Shown: one piece after another, positions 1-9,319 of the stretch
Numbering within the stretch: the first letter of the stretch is position 1
Layout of the letters: every line of letters starts with the position of its first letter
Assembly: GCF_000331995.1 (NCBI RefSeq)
Contig: NC_020134.1
Span: forward strand, 905,465-969,464
DNA from: Thermoclostridium stercorarium subsp. stercorarium DSM 8532
Lineage (GTDB): Bacteria; Bacillota; Clostridia; DSM-8532
DNA length: 64,000 bases
Direction: 5' to 3'
Translations under genes and position numbers: made by a program
The notes under the pieces: model-generated
The model's input: the letters and a program-made list of their open reading frames with translations, nothing else
What the model was told of the DNA's origin: nothing
The model's database searches: none

Positions 1-1
1 T

Positions 2-34
2 ACCGAAAAAGAAACAGCAGCGGCAGCAAACTGA
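2..34 (+). CDS. C-terminal end of an upstream gene (partial)
   Basis: The first bases can be read as the last ten codons of a gene entering from the left, ending TEKETAAAAN and a TGA stop. The reason to believe it is the strong intrinsic terminator that begins 16 bases after the stop. The fragment is too short to assign a family. The other two frames of this stretch do not stop before the terminator. Confidence 0.35.
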   Translation, partial: TEKETAAAAN

Positions 35-50
35 AAAAAATTGTGGTGCG

Positions 51-77
51 CCCGTGGGTTACCCACGGGTATTTTTT
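51..77 (+). terminator. Rho-independent terminator of the gene to the left
   Basis: Perfect inverted repeat CCCGTGGGT / ACCCACGGG (51-59 and 61-69) followed directly by a run of T. It separates the truncated upstream gene from the ferredoxin-like gene at 184. Confidence 0.85.
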
Positions 78-183
78 TAAATTTTGTAGCCACGGCAACA
101 GATATCAAACCACTTTTGCGTTATTATCTTAGGTAAGGATGACAAAAGAATTTGATTATTAACAAGTGAAAGGAGAAATATTG

Positions 184-912
184 ATGAAAAGAAAAATTGT
201 GGAGATAGATCAGGAAAAGTGCAATGGCTGCGGGCTTTGCGTGAACGCATGCCACGAAGGTGCCATAGAAATCAGGAACGGAAAAGCCGTGCTTATAAGT
301 GACGAATACTGTGACGGTTTGGGAAACTGTCTGCCCGAATGCCCGACGGGTGCGATAAAAATTGTTGAAAGGGAAGCGGCGGAATACAATCATGAACTTG
401 TGATGAAAAAAATGGAGGAAAGAAAAGGCATGGCGCATTCAAACCCGTTCAGCGGATGTCCCGGACAGCGGGCGATGACGCTTGAAAGGAATTCCCGAGA
501 AAATAAAGCCGATGAAGGCGAAAGTGCTGAAAAAACAATATTTTCAGAACTGAATCAGTGGCCGGTGCAGCTAAATCTTATAAACCCGCATGCCTCTTAC
601 CTTGACGGAGCACACCTGTTAATCGCCGCCGACTGCTGTGCTTATGCATACGGTAATTTTCATAAGGATTTTATTGCGGGCAAAATCACTCTGATAGGCT
701 GTCCGAAACTGGACGACAATGAATACTATATCGAAAAGCTTACCGAAATATTCTCGGTAAACGATATAAAAAGCATTACCGTGACCCGAATGGAAGTTCC
801 GTGCTGCGGCGGAATTGTGCATGCAGTAAAAACCGCCATGCTGAATGCCCGGAAAATAGTCCCGTACAGAGAAGTGATAATAGGAATCGACGGGAAAATA
901 GTAAATGAGTGA
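184..912 (+). CDS. 4Fe-4S ferredoxin-like iron-sulfur protein
   Basis: A protein of about 242 residues. The N-terminal 60 residues form a two-cluster ferredoxin fold: a first motif C-x2-C-x2-C-x3-C (CNGCGLCVNAC) and a second with wider spacing, C-x5-C-x3-C (CDGLGNCLPEC), which probably ligate two [4Fe-4S] clusters for low-potential electron transfer in the cytoplasm. The C-terminal half carries further cysteines (DCCAYAY, GCPKLD, VPCCGG) that could bind another centre or act in redox. The ATG at 184 is chosen over one at 166 because AAAGGAG lies just upstream of 184 and overlaps the earlier candidate. It stands as a single gene between two terminators and converges on the DeoR-type regulator. 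The electron partner is unknown; proteins of this layout are common in anaerobic Clostridia. Confidence 0.85.
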   Translation: MKRKIVEIDQEKCNGCGLCVNACHEGAIEIRNGKAVLISDEYCDGLGNCLPECPTGAIKIVEREAAEYNHELVMKKMEERKGMAHSNPFSGCPGQRAMTLERNSRENKADEGESAEKTIFSELNQWPVQLNLINPHASYLDGAHLLIAADCCAYAYGNFHKDFIAGKITLIGCPKLDDNEYYIEKLTEIFSVNDIKSITVTRMEVPCCGGIVHAVKTAMLNARKIVPYREVIIGIDGKIVNE

Positions 913-917
913 ATTTA

Positions 918-955
918 AATCCTGTGCCGCTGGAAGCCGGCATGGGATTTTTTTT
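918..955. terminator. Bidirectional terminator between convergent genes
   Basis: A 12-bp stem (918-929 with 938-949, two G-T pairs) has A residues on its left and a run of T on its right, so it can stop transcription from both the ferredoxin gene and the DeoR-type gene. The last bases overlap the 3' end of the regulator gene. Confidence 0.75.
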
Positions 956-1718
956 AAAGAACGGTTACGCCGGCTTCTTCAGCCTTTTTTACAATATAAT
1001 CGGGTATTTTGTCATCACTTATCAAAACGTCCAGATCAGACAAGTGAGCAAAGGTAAATGCCATGACTTTGTTGAATTTGCTGGAGTCGATAAGCATAAT
1101 AACTTTTTTTGCCTTTTTGATCACGGTTTTTTTAAGCTCGCATTCAAAAAAATTCGAAACGGTAAAACCGTTCTCAAAGGTGAAGCCCGATGCAGCCATA
1201 AAAGCAATGTCGATGTTAATCATATCAAGCATTGCGAGTGCGGTCGGACCTGCCGAGGACAGTGTATTGTTGTTAAGTTGCCCGCCTGTATGGTAAATGG
1301 TGATTTTCTTTTTTTTCGTAAGTTCCAACGCCGTTATTATCCCGCTGGTGACAATTGAAAAATTGTCGTCGGGGATTAACCGTGAAAAATACATTATTGT
1401 GCTGCCCGCGTCGAGATAAATAGAACGGCCGCTGTCAAGAAACTTAACGGCCTTTTCTGCAATAAGCATTTTTTCCTCAACGTTTTCTGCGGCCCGCAGC
1501 GAATATGCGTCCTCTTCCCCGTAAATGGACGTAAGCTTTTTAATATTTACCGCCCCGCCGTGAGTTCTTATCAGCATTCCCTTGCTTTCGAGATATGCAA
1601 GATCGCGTCTTATCGTCATTGCGGAAACCTGAGGAAAAATTTCCTTCAGTTCCGAAACCTGGACTTCTCCCTTTTCGTTAAGTATGCTCAGTATTTTTTC
1701 CTGCCTTTCGTTGTACAA
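954..1718 (-). CDS. DeoR-family transcriptional repressor
   Basis: 254 residues with the standard DeoR layout. An N-terminal winged helix-turn-helix (residues 1-57; the recognition helix includes SAMTIRRDL) is followed by RTHGGAV, the linker signature of the family, and a C-terminal sugar-phosphate-sensing domain with DAGST and the later IDSSKF motif. The start is a TTG (YNERQEKIL follows) with AGGAG nine bases upstream; no ATG lies in frame nearby. The gene is divergent from the operon that starts at 1958, so it probably represses that operon and is released by a phosphorylated sugar intermediate. Three GTTTATT repeats in the shared upstream region are candidate binding sites. The effector is not known. 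Confidence 0.88.
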   Translation of the reverse strand: MYNERQEKILSILNEKGEVQVSELKEIFPQVSAMTIRRDLAYLESKGMLIRTHGGAVNIKKLTSIYGEEDAYSLRAAENVEEKMLIAEKAVKFLDSGRSIYLDAGSTIMYFSRLIPDDNFSIVTSGIITALELTKKKKITIYHTGGQLNNNTLSSAGPTALAMLDMINIDIAFMAASGFTFENGFTVSNFFECELKKTVIKKAKKVIMLIDSSKFNKVMAFTFAHLSDLDVLISDDKIPDYIVKKAEEAGVTVL

Positions 1719-1760
1719 GACATTTCACTCCTGCTATTGTAAAATATCAGTATTATTAAT

Positions 1761-1843
1761 GTTTATTATTTCCGATCGGTTTATTATATATCTTAACTTA
1801 TTTGAAAAAAAAGTACAATACAAATTAAATATATGTTTATTTT
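1761..1843. promoter_or_regulatory. Candidate DeoR operator: repeated GTTTATT sites
   Basis: GTTTATTAT occurs at 1761-1769 and 1779-1787, an 18-bp step, and a third TGTTTATT lies at 1834-1841 next to the likely promoter. A small palindrome CCGATCGG (1772-1779) sits between the first two. DeoR-family repressors often bind several copies of a short direct repeat. The region is very AT-rich, so chance recurrence cannot be excluded. Confidence 0.35.
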
Positions 1844-1864
1844 AATCAACAGTAATGTTATAAT
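1836..1864 (+). promoter_or_regulatory. Probable promoter of the dehydrogenase-complex operon
   Basis: A perfect TATAAT is present at 1859-1864, about 94 bases before the first start codon of the operon. The -35 region (TTTATT, 1836-1841, 17-bp spacer) is weak, which would suit a regulated promoter. Confidence 0.4.
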
Positions 1865-1957
1865 AAAACATGAAATTAAAAAAACAAACATTTTCAATTT
1901 TGGCACACCGAACAGGGAATACTAATCTTATATAAATAAAAGGTAGGAGGATGTTTA

Positions 1958-3223
1958 ATGAAAACCAAAGCGGTACGTCTGTACGGCAAAAACGATCTGA
2001 GGCTTGAAGAATTTGAACTTCCCCCAATAAAGGACGACGAAATACTTGCACAGATTATTTCGGACAGTATTTGCATGTCATCATACAAAGCGGCAATCCA
2101 GGGTGAGGATCACAAGAGGGTTCCAAAGGATGTCAGCCAAAATCCGGTTATAATAGGCCATGAATTCTGCGGAATAATCCTTGAGGTAGGCGATAAGTGG
2201 AAACATAAGTTTAAGCCCGGAATGAAATTCTCCATTCAGCCTGCTCTGAACCTGAAGGAGAATCCCTACGCTGCTCCGGGTTACTCATTCAAATATATAG
2301 GCGGAAGCGCCACGCATATCATTATTCCCAATGAAGTAATGGAACAGGGATGCCTTCTTGAATATAACGGAGACGCTTTTTTCTATGGTTCCCTTTCCGA
2401 ACCCATGTCCTGTATTATAGGCGCCTTTAAAGCCAATTATCATACCGAAAGCGGGAAATATGAACACAAAATGGGTATTAAAGAAGGCGGAAACATGGCC
2501 ATCCTGGCTGGCGTCGGCCCGATGGGGCTTGGTGCGATCGATTATGCCCTCCATGCTGACAGAAAGCCCAAACGCCTTGTTGTGACCGATATTGACGAAG
2601 CGCGCATTAAAAGGGCGGAATCCCTTTATAGGGCTGAAGAGGCAAGGAAAAACGGAGTTGAACTGATCTACGTCAATACAGGAACGGTTTCTGATCCTGT
2701 GAAATATCTGCTTGACCTTACCGGCGGTGAAGGTTACGATGACGTATTCGTTTTCGCGCCGGTAAAGGCGGTTGTCGAACAGGCTGATAAAATACTTGCG
2801 AAGGACGGCTGCCTGAACTTCTTTGCCGGTCCTACAAATCCAAATTTTTCAGCGGAGTTGAACTTCTATAACGTGCATTACAATTCCACCCACATTGTGG
2901 GTACAAGCGGCGGAAATACCGAAGACATGATTGACGCGTTGAGACTTATGTCCGAGGGAAGAATTAATCCCGCTTCAATGATAACCCATATAGGCGGTCT
3001 GGACTGTGTTGTTGAAACAACGCTTCATCTGCCCGAAATCCCCGGAGGGAAAAAACTGATCTACACAAATATTTCGATGGAACTTACAGCCATAAGCGAT
3101 TTCCGTAAAAAGGGAGAGACCAGTCCGTTGTTTGCAGCGCTTGCTGATATAGTTGAAAAGAATAACGGATTGTGGTGCCTTGAGGCCGAAAGGTATTTGC
3201 TGGAAAATGCTGATAAAATATAA
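1958..3223 (+). CDS. Zinc-dependent MDR dehydrogenase, sorbose-1-phosphate-reductase-like
   Basis: 421 residues of the medium-chain dehydrogenase/reductase superfamily. The catalytic zinc cysteine is in SICMSSYK and the GHEF motif is at about residues 68-71; the nucleotide-binding Rossmann fold has GVGPMG near residue 186. The N-terminus (MKTKAVRLYGKNDLRLEEFE), the long insert after GHEF and the overall length resemble L-sorbose-1-phosphate reductase (SorE), which makes D-glucitol 6-phosphate with NAD(P)H. The structural four-cysteine zinc lobe of alcohol dehydrogenases is not evident. It is the first gene of a seven-gene operon and ends 18 bases before the E2 gene. The operon also has a sorbitol-6-phosphate-dehydrogenase-like SDR, so the SorE reading is attractive, but the true substrate may be another ketose phosphate or polyol. 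Confidence 0.75.
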   Translation: MKTKAVRLYGKNDLRLEEFELPPIKDDEILAQIISDSICMSSYKAAIQGEDHKRVPKDVSQNPVIIGHEFCGIILEVGDKWKHKFKPGMKFSIQPALNLKENPYAAPGYSFKYIGGSATHIIIPNEVMEQGCLLEYNGDAFFYGSLSEPMSCIIGAFKANYHTESGKYEHKMGIKEGGNMAILAGVGPMGLGAIDYALHADRKPKRLVVTDIDEARIKRAESLYRAEEARKNGVELIYVNTGTVSDPVKYLLDLTGGEGYDDVFVFAPVKAVVEQADKILAKDGCLNFFAGPTNPNFSAELNFYNVHYNSTHIVGTSGGNTEDMIDALRLMSEGRINPASMITHIGGLDCVVETTLHLPEIPGGKKLIYTNISMELTAISDFRKKGETSPLFAALADIVEKNNGLWCLEAERYLLENADKI

Positions 3224-3241
3224 AAGGGAGTGGCGAATGAT

Positions 3242-4612
3242 ATGGCAACACCGGTTGTAATGCCCAGGCAGGGAAATACGGTTGAAAGTTGCATTTTAAC
3301 CCAGTGGTTCGTAAAAAAAGGAGACAGGGTTAAGGAAGGCGATTTGCTTTTTGCCTATGAAACCGACAAAGCGGCTTTTGAAGAAGAGGCGAAGGTAAGC
3401 GGTACCGTTCTTGAGATTTTTTTCAACGAGGGTGATGATATACCCGTCCTTACAAATGTCTGTGTAATAGGTGAGGAAGGAGAGGATATTACGCCATTTA
3501 TTCCCGGAGGTGCACCGGGAAATGAAGAGGGACGGGAAACGGGGAAGATTGAGCCTTTGGAAAAAACGGCGGATGAAGCTCAAAAGCCGGCTGAAACAAT
3601 CATGGCGAAAGACGGGGAAGAACGGATATTCATATCCCCGAGGGCAAGAAATCTTGCCGAAAAAATAGGCGCCGATTTTAGATTTGCGACCCCCACAGGG
3701 CCGGAAGGAAGAATAATTGAACGGGATATAAGGAAGTTGCAGCAGGAAGGGTATCTGGTCACACCGGCTGCGAAGGAGGAATATCTGAACCTGGATCGGC
3801 CTGTAGAAGGCTCAGGTATAGGCGGACGCGTCACCACCGCCGACGTTGGCCGCACCGCAACAATTTCCGTGTCCGGTGAAAGGGCCGACGAAACGCCGAA
3901 AGCCGAAACCGTTACTTCGGAATATGAAGAAGTTAAACTCACGAACATTCGCAAGGTTATTGCAAAAACAATGCATGAGTCGTTGTCGCAGATGGCTCAG
4001 CTGACGATGAATATCTCTTTTGATGCGACCGAAATACTGAATTTAAGGCAAAAATTCAAAGCAACCGCTGAAGTGATTGGGCTTGCAAACATTACATTGA
4101 ACGATATCCTGATTTATGCGGTAAGCCGCGTATTGCCGAAGCATAGAGACCTGAATGCCCATTTTATGGGCGATACGATAAGATATTTTAAAAACGTCCA
4201 TATGGGCGTTGCCGTTGACACCGAACGCGGGTTAATGGTACCCACTCTTTTCAATGCCAATCTCAAGTCCCTGAATGAGATAGCAATGGAAACAAAAGAA
4301 CTGGCAAACGCTTGCAGAAAGGGAACAATCAGCCCTGATCTTCTGAAGGGCGGAACATTCACAATAACCAATCTTGGGGTTTACGGGATTGAATCCTTCA
4401 CACCCGTTATTAACCCGCCGCAAACGGCCATTTTGGGAGTTAATACCGTTGAACGGAAGTTCAGGGAAAAAGACGGTGTAATAGAACCGTATATGTCAAT
4501 GTCCCTGTCTTTAACCTTTGATCACCGGGCTGTGGACGGGGCGCCCGCAGCAAGATTCCTGAAGGATTTGAAAGATGCCCTCGAAAACTTTACCGTTCTG
4601 CTTGCAAAATAG
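3242..4612 (+). CDS. Dihydrolipoamide acyltransferase (E2) of a 2-oxo-acid dehydrogenase-type complex
   Basis: 456 residues. A lipoyl domain (1-77) has the lipoylated lysine in ETDKAAFE (K43). It is followed by a linker, a peripheral-subunit-binding domain (ISPRARNLAEKIGADFRFAT to about residue 165), a second shorter segment resembling that domain (TPAAKEEYLNLDRPVEGSGI), and the catalytic CoA-dependent acyltransferase domain with the C-terminal FDHRAVDG active-site motif. The protein forms the core that passes the acyl group from E1 to CoA. ATG 3242 is preferred over GTG 3230 because the ribosome binding site AGGGAG overlaps the GTG. The acyl group handled cannot be told from sequence; pyruvate, acetoin and branched-chain complexes share these motifs. 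Confidence 0.9.
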   Translation: MATPVVMPRQGNTVESCILTQWFVKKGDRVKEGDLLFAYETDKAAFEEEAKVSGTVLEIFFNEGDDIPVLTNVCVIGEEGEDITPFIPGGAPGNEEGRETGKIEPLEKTADEAQKPAETIMAKDGEERIFISPRARNLAEKIGADFRFATPTGPEGRIIERDIRKLQQEGYLVTPAAKEEYLNLDRPVEGSGIGGRVTTADVGRTATISVSGERADETPKAETVTSEYEEVKLTNIRKVIAKTMHESLSQMAQLTMNISFDATEILNLRQKFKATAEVIGLANITLNDILIYAVSRVLPKHRDLNAHFMGDTIRYFKNVHMGVAVDTERGLMVPTLFNANLKSLNEIAMETKELANACRKGTISPDLLKGGTFTITNLGVYGIESFTPVINPPQTAILGVNTVERKFREKDGVIEPYMSMSLSLTFDHRAVDGAPAARFLKDLKDALENFTVLLAK

Positions 4613-4630
4613 TTTAAGGAAGTGGTGGAT

Positions 4631-5995
4631 GTGGTTTACGATCTGATTGTAATCGGAGGAGGACCCGGCGGCTATCTGGCGGCTGAACGTGCAGGTCAGG
4701 CAGGTTTGTCGGTGGCGCTTTTTGAAAAAAGGGCTTTGGGCGGGGTTTGCCTGAACGAAGGCTGCATTCCTTCGAAAGCTCTGCTGAATTCGGCAAAAAT
4801 AGCTGACTATGCAAAACACGGAAGCAAGTACGGCATAAGCTGTGAAAATGTGTCAATTAATCACAAAGCCGTCGTAAAAAGAAAGGATAAGGTGGTCAGA
4901 ACCCTTGTCGCCGGCGTGGCAATGAAAATGAAAAAGAACAAAGTAACGGTGGTCAGTGAGGAGGCTGTCATTCAGGGGCGTACTGCCGAAGGGTTTGTCG
5001 TTAAGGCAAAGGATAACGAATATATTGCCAAAAGACTTGTAATTGCAACGGGGTCCGTGCCTGCAATGCCGCCAATTCCGGGACTTCACGAGGGATATAA
5101 AAACGGATTTGTTCTTACAAACAGGGAAATTCTCGACATTACCGAAGTGCCTGAGAAACTGGTTATAATCGGAGGCGGTGTTATTGGCCTTGAAATGGCT
5201 TCATATTTCAATTCTGTGGGAAGTCATGTAACCGTAATAGAAATGCTGGATCATATTGCCGGTCCTACCGACAGGGAAATAAGCAATATTCTTCTCAACA
5301 ACTACAAGAAAAAAGGTGTCGATTTCAGGCTTTCCGCAAAGGTCACCGAAATTACCGGAAACGGGGTTGTTTTTGAAACGGCTGAAGGACGTCAGTCAGT
5401 TTCTGCCAACAAAGTACTTGTGAGCATAGGCAGGAGGCCGTTCACCGAAGGGCTTGGACTTGAGAAAATCGGCGTCGAAACAGAGCGTGGAAGGATTAAA
5501 ACCGATGAATGCATGCAGACGAATATTCCGGGGGTTTACGCGGTGGGAGACGTAAACGGGGTTTCAATGCTTGCCCATACCGCGTACCGGGAAGCAGAGG
5601 TCTGCATAAACAATATCCTTGGGAAACGCGACACAATGCGTTATAACGCCATTCCTTCAGTTATATATACGAATCCTGAAGTGGGATGTGTTGGAGAAAC
5701 CGAGGAATTGGCAAAAGAAAAAGGGATCGACGTGGAAATTGTAAAACTGCCGCTGACCTACAGCGGAAGGTATGTGGCGGAAAACACCGAACTGGACGGA
5801 ATTGTCAAGGTTATTGTGAATAAAAAATACAGAACAATTCTCGGCGTGCACATGATCGGAAGCTATGCATCCGAGATTATTTACGGTGCGGCAATGATGA
5901 TAGAAAGCGAAATGCGGGTGGAGGATATCCGCCAGATAGTATTTCCGCACCCGACAGTCGGTGAAGTGATAAAGGAAATTATGTGGGAACTTTGA
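4631..5995 (+). CDS. lpdA: Dihydrolipoamide dehydrogenase (E3)
   Basis: About 454 residues, a flavoprotein disulfide reductase that reoxidises dihydrolipoamide with NAD+. It shows the FAD-binding GGGPGGY near the N-terminus, the redox-active pair in GGVCLNEGCIPSKAL (C40 and C45), the NAD-binding GGGVIGLE, the second FAD motif YAVGDVNG, and the C-terminal catalytic His in FPHPTVGE. GTG 4631 is chosen because AAGGAAG at 4616-4622 is correctly spaced for it but overlaps GTG 4622. There is no N-terminal lipoyl domain, unlike some clostridial E3 proteins. It lies between E2 and E1 and is the third gene of the operon. Confidence 0.93.
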   Translation: MVYDLIVIGGGPGGYLAAERAGQAGLSVALFEKRALGGVCLNEGCIPSKALLNSAKIADYAKHGSKYGISCENVSINHKAVVKRKDKVVRTLVAGVAMKMKKNKVTVVSEEAVIQGRTAEGFVVKAKDNEYIAKRLVIATGSVPAMPPIPGLHEGYKNGFVLTNREILDITEVPEKLVIIGGGVIGLEMASYFNSVGSHVTVIEMLDHIAGPTDREISNILLNNYKKKGVDFRLSAKVTEITGNGVVFETAEGRQSVSANKVLVSIGRRPFTEGLGLEKIGVETERGRIKTDECMQTNIPGVYAVGDVNGVSMLAHTAYREAEVCINNILGKRDTMRYNAIPSVIYTNPEVGCVGETEELAKEKGIDVEIVKLPLTYSGRYVAENTELDGIVKVIVNKKYRTILGVHMIGSYASEIIYGAAMMIESEMRVEDIRQIVFPHPTVGEVIKEIMWEL

Positions 5996-6026
5996 TGAAA
6001 ATGCGAACATGGGAGGAGATAGATAA

Positions 6027-8501
6027 ATGCCTAAGTCACAGTTTATTGATCCCGCTGAAATGAGAAAACCGGGAAAAATTACCTTCAGGGATATTCCTGT
6101 AAACCAATACAACAAAACCATTGAGGAGGAAAAGGAGAATTTTACCACCGAAGATTTTCTCAGAATTTACAGGGATATGGCGATAATCCGTGAGTTTGAA
6201 ACAATGATGAATGAAATAAAAACCAAGGGTGAATACAACGGGATACAGTATAATCATCCCGGACCTGCCCATCTTTCCATAGGACAGGAGGCTGCCGCCG
6301 TCGGTCAGGCTTACCTTCTGGACGTGGATGATTATATTTTCGGATCTCACAGAAGCCACGGCGAGATACTGGCTAAGGGCCTGTCTGCCATTCAAAAGCT
6401 TCCTGACGAGGAGCTTATGAAAATAATGAAAAACTTCCGCAACGGTTTAATTCTTAAGATTGTTGAGAAGCACAGCGCCGCGGAAAGTGTCAAGGAACTG
6501 GCAATAGATTTTCTTGTATACGGCGCAATGGCGGAGATATTCGCCAGGGAGACAGGTTTCCAGGCCGGTCTCGGCGGTTCGATGCATGCGTTCTTCACGC
6601 CTTTCGGAATTTATCCGAACAACGCGATTGTCGGAGGTTCCGCGGACATTGCCGTCGGGGCTGCGCTGTACAAGAAAGTTAACAGGAAAAAGGGAATTGT
6701 TATAGCAAACATCGGCGACGGAGCAATGGGTTGCGGGCCGGTGTGGGAAGCCTTATGCCTGGCGGCGATGGACCAGTATAAGAAGTTGTGGGAAGGTGAA
6801 TACAAAGGAGGACTCCCGTTTATCCTGAATGTTTTCAATAACCATTACGGAATGGGAGGACAAACAAGAGGAGAGACGATGGGCTTTGACATGCTTGCCC
6901 GCATCGGCGCAGGCGTGAATCCCGAACAGATGCATGCGGAAAGGGTGGACGGCTATAATCCGCTGGCTATTATAGACGCCATCAGAAGGAAGAAAAAGAT
7001 ACTCCTTGAGGACAAGGACGGGCCGGTGCTTCTTGACACTGTAACATATCGTTATTCAGGTCATTCACCGTCAGACGCGTCGAGCTACAGGACAAAGGAA
7101 GAAATAGAGGCATGGATGGCTCAGGATCCCCTGATAACGTTCCGCAAACAGCTTGTTGAGGCGAATGTAGCTCCTGATGAAACTTTTGATGAAATATGGG
7201 ATTACTCCAGAAAACTGATAACAAGGATACTGAAACTTGCCACAGATGATTCGGTGTCACCGAGGATGGATTTGAGAAAGGATCCCGACGCGATCGGCAG
7301 GCTGATGTTTTCCAATCAGCGGGTTGAGAAAATGGAAGACAGGAAATGTGAAGTGCTGATACCGAAGGAAGAAAACCCGCAGTGGAAAAGAGTTCAGCAG
7401 AAGGAACGTTTCGGCCTTGACAAGGACGGCAAGCCTGTATCGAAAAACAGGGTACTGCAGCTGAGGGATGCCTTGTTTGAAGCATTAATAGACAAATTTT
7501 ATACCGATCCCACATTAATAGCCTACGGCGAAGAAAACAGAGATTGGGGCGGTGCATTTGCCGTATACCGCGGTCTGACCGAATCTTTGCCGTATCATCG
7601 ACTGTTCAACTCCCCGATATCTGAAGGCGCAATTGTGGGTTCAGCGGTTGGATATGCGTTAAGCGGCGGCCGCGTCGTTGTGGAACTTATGTATGCCGAC
7701 TTTATGGGGCGTGCGGGAGATGAAATATTCAACCAGCTTGCAAAATGGCAGGCAATGAGCGCGGGACAACTGAAAATGCCTGTTGTTCTCCGTATTTCTG
7801 TCGGGTCAAAATACGGGGCTCAGCATTCCCAGGACTGGTCATCCCTGATCTCCCATATACCGGGGCTGAAGTGTGTGTTCCCTGCAACACCGTATGATGC
7901 GAAGGGATTGCTGAACAGCGCCCTGTCGGGTACCGATCCCGTTATTTTCTTTGAAAGCCAGAGAATCTATGATGTCGGCGAATTGTTCCATAAAGAAGGA
8001 GTACCGCGGGATTATTATGAAATCCCGATAGGGGAACCGGATATAAAGAAAGAAGGCAAGGATATAACAATCCTTACTATAGGCGCCACATTGTACCGTG
8101 CAATGGAAGCCGCAAAAATACTTGAAGAAAAATACGGCCTGTCGGCTGAAATCATCGACGCACGGAGCATTGTTCCGTTTAATTACGAGAAAGTCATTGA
8201 GTCGGTTAAAAAGACAGGAAGGATATTGCTCACAAGCGACGCCTGTGAAAGAGGCTCTTTCCTTAAGGAGATGGCACAGACCATTACCGAGCTGGCATTT
8301 GACTATCTTGATGCGCCTCCTGTTGTAGTTGGTTCAAGGAACTGGATAACCCCGGCGCATGAACTGGAAGAATTCTTCTTCCCGCAGCCTGAATGGATGA
8401 TAGACGCCATTCATGAAAAAATTCTTCCGCTGCCCGGACATGTTCCTTCGACTAATTTTACGAAACAGGAAATGTTAAGGCTTAAAAGGCTTGGAATTTA
8501 A
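6027..8501 (+). CDS. Fused E1 alpha-beta thiamine-diphosphate-dependent dehydrogenase
   Basis: 824 residues that join the alpha and beta subunits of a 2-oxo-acid or acetoin dehydrogenase E1. The alpha half (about 40-420) has the ThDP motif from GDG (230-232) to NN (271-272), GSHRSHGE and GGSMHAFF. The beta half (about 465-824) has the beta-subunit signatures [27 protein letters not shown] and [10 protein letters not shown]. Between AKG (118) and GGSMH (183) is a helical insert of roughly 40 residues that ordinary E1 alpha chains lack. E1 decarboxylates a 2-oxo acid, or cleaves a ketol such as acetoin, and loads the acyl group on the lipoyl arm of E2. AGGAG lies upstream of the ATG. The substrate is unknown; the sugar-enzyme neighbours argue against a purely housekeeping pyruvate dehydrogenase. 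Confidence 0.88.
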   Translation: MPKSQFIDPAEMRKPGKITFRDIPVNQYNKTIEEEKENFTTEDFLRIYRDMAIIREFETMMNEIKTKGEYNGIQYNHPGPAHLSIGQEAAAVGQAYLLDVDDYIFGSHRSHGEILAKGLSAIQKLPDEELMKIMKNFRNGLILKIVEKHSAAESVKELAIDFLVYGAMAEIFARETGFQAGLGGSMHAFFTPFGIYPNNAIVGGSADIAVGAALYKKVNRKKGIVIANIGDGAMGCGPVWEALCLAAMDQYKKLWEGEYKGGLPFILNVFNNHYGMGGQTRGETMGFDMLARIGAGVNPEQMHAERVDGYNPLAIIDAIRRKKKILLEDKDGPVLLDTVTYRYSGHSPSDASSYRTKEEIEAWMAQDPLITFRKQLVEANVAPDETFDEIWDYSRKLITRILKLATDDSVSPRMDLRKDPDAIGRLMFSNQRVEKMEDRKCEVLIPKEENPQWKRVQQKERFGLDKDGKPVSKNRVLQLRDALFEALIDKFYTDPTLIAYGEENRDWGGAFAVYRGLTESLPYHRLFNSPISEGAIVGSAVGYALSGGRVVVELMYADFMGRAGDEIFNQLAKWQAMSAGQLKMPVVLRISVGSKYGAQHSQDWSSLISHIPGLKCVFPATPYDAKGLLNSALSGTDPVIFFESQRIYDVGELFHKEGVPRDYYEIPIGEPDIKKEGKDITILTIGATLYRAMEAAKILEEKYGLSAEIIDARSIVPFNYEKVIESVKKTGRILLTSDACERGSFLKEMAQTITELAFDYLDAPPVVVGSRNWITPAHELEEFFFPQPEWMIDAIHEKILPLPGHVPSTNFTKQEMLRLKRLGI

Positions 8502-8530
8502 TAACCACGAGTTTGAAAGGGGATTTGCGT

Positions 8531-9307
8531 ATGTGCAGAATGCTTGACGGAAAAGTGGCAATAGTTACCGGAGCTGCCCAGGGCCTTGGTGAAGCACTGG
8601 CAAGAAGGCTTGATAGGGAAGGCTGCAAGGTGGTCGTTGCGGATATAAATTATGAAAAGGCAAAGGAAGTTGCGGATTCATTGTCCGATGCGGTTGCGGT
8701 TAAGGTTGACGTTACAAATGAGGAAGAAGTGGAGGCAATGGTCCGGAAAGCCGTTGATACCTACGGTACACTGGACATACTTGTCGCAAACGCCGGAATA
8801 GTAATAGCGATGCCCATCACGGAGTTTCCGTATGATAAGTGGAAAAAGGTCATAGATGTAAACCTTAACGGATATTTCCTGTGTGCCCGTGCTGCCGCCA
8901 GAGTAATGATACCGCAAAGAAGAGGGGTAATAATTCAGATTAACAGCAAATCGGGAAAGAAAGGCTCATACAGGAACGCAGCCTATGCTTCAAGCAAATT
9001 CGGAGGAATCGGGCTCACCCAGAGTCTTGCGCTCGAACTGGCCGAATACGGCATCCGTGTAAATGCCATTTGCCCCGGAAACCTTTTGGATTCACCGCTT
9101 TGGGTAAACAGCCTGTATAAACAGTACGCGAAGAACCAGGGAATTACCGAGGAGGAAGTAAGGCAGAAATATCTGAATCAGGTGCCTTTAAAGCGGGCAT
9201 GTACTTATGACGACGTGGCAAATGTCATGGTATTTCTGGCATCCGACCAGGCAAGCTATATGACAGGCCAGGCGATAAACGTAACCGGTGGTCAGGAAAT
9301 GAGGTAA
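8531..9307 (+). CDS. SDR-family dehydrogenase, sorbitol-6-phosphate 2-dehydrogenase-like
   Basis: About 258 residues of the classical short-chain dehydrogenase fold. It has the NAD-binding TGAAQGLGE, ANAGIV in place of NNAG, a catalytic Ser in INSKSGKKG, and Tyr-x3-Lys in YASSKFG. The C-terminal part (NLLDSPLWVNSLYKQYAKNQ, then VPLKRACTYDDV and TGQAINVTGG) closely resembles SrlD-type sorbitol-6-phosphate dehydrogenases, which oxidise D-glucitol 6-phosphate to fructose 6-phosphate. ATG 8531 follows GAAAGGGG; an earlier TTG overlaps that site. With the SorE-like first gene it could form a two-step route between a ketose phosphate, a polyol phosphate and a second ketose phosphate. The exact substrate is inferred. 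Confidence 0.82.
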   Translation: MCRMLDGKVAIVTGAAQGLGEALARRLDREGCKVVVADINYEKAKEVADSLSDAVAVKVDVTNEEEVEAMVRKAVDTYGTLDILVANAGIVIAMPITEFPYDKWKKVIDVNLNGYFLCARAAARVMIPQRRGVIIQINSKSGKKGSYRNAAYASSKFGGIGLTQSLALELAEYGIRVNAICPGNLLDSPLWVNSLYKQYAKNQGITEEEVRQKYLNQVPLKRACTYDDVANVMVFLASDQASYMTGQAINVTGGQEMR

Positions 9308-9319
9308 TGGAGGATAGCC

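Noticed and set aside
6982-7557. Long minus-strand reading frame inside the fused E1 gene
   Set aside because: It lies wholly inside a clearly conserved gene, its composition is that of a reverse-strand shadow, and no ribosome binding site is visible.
3242-8501. Ordinary housekeeping pyruvate dehydrogenase complex
   Set aside because: The E1 fusion, its insert, gene order E2-E3-E1 and location between sugar-phosphate enzymes under a DeoR-type repressor argue against it, although it cannot be excluded from sequence alone.
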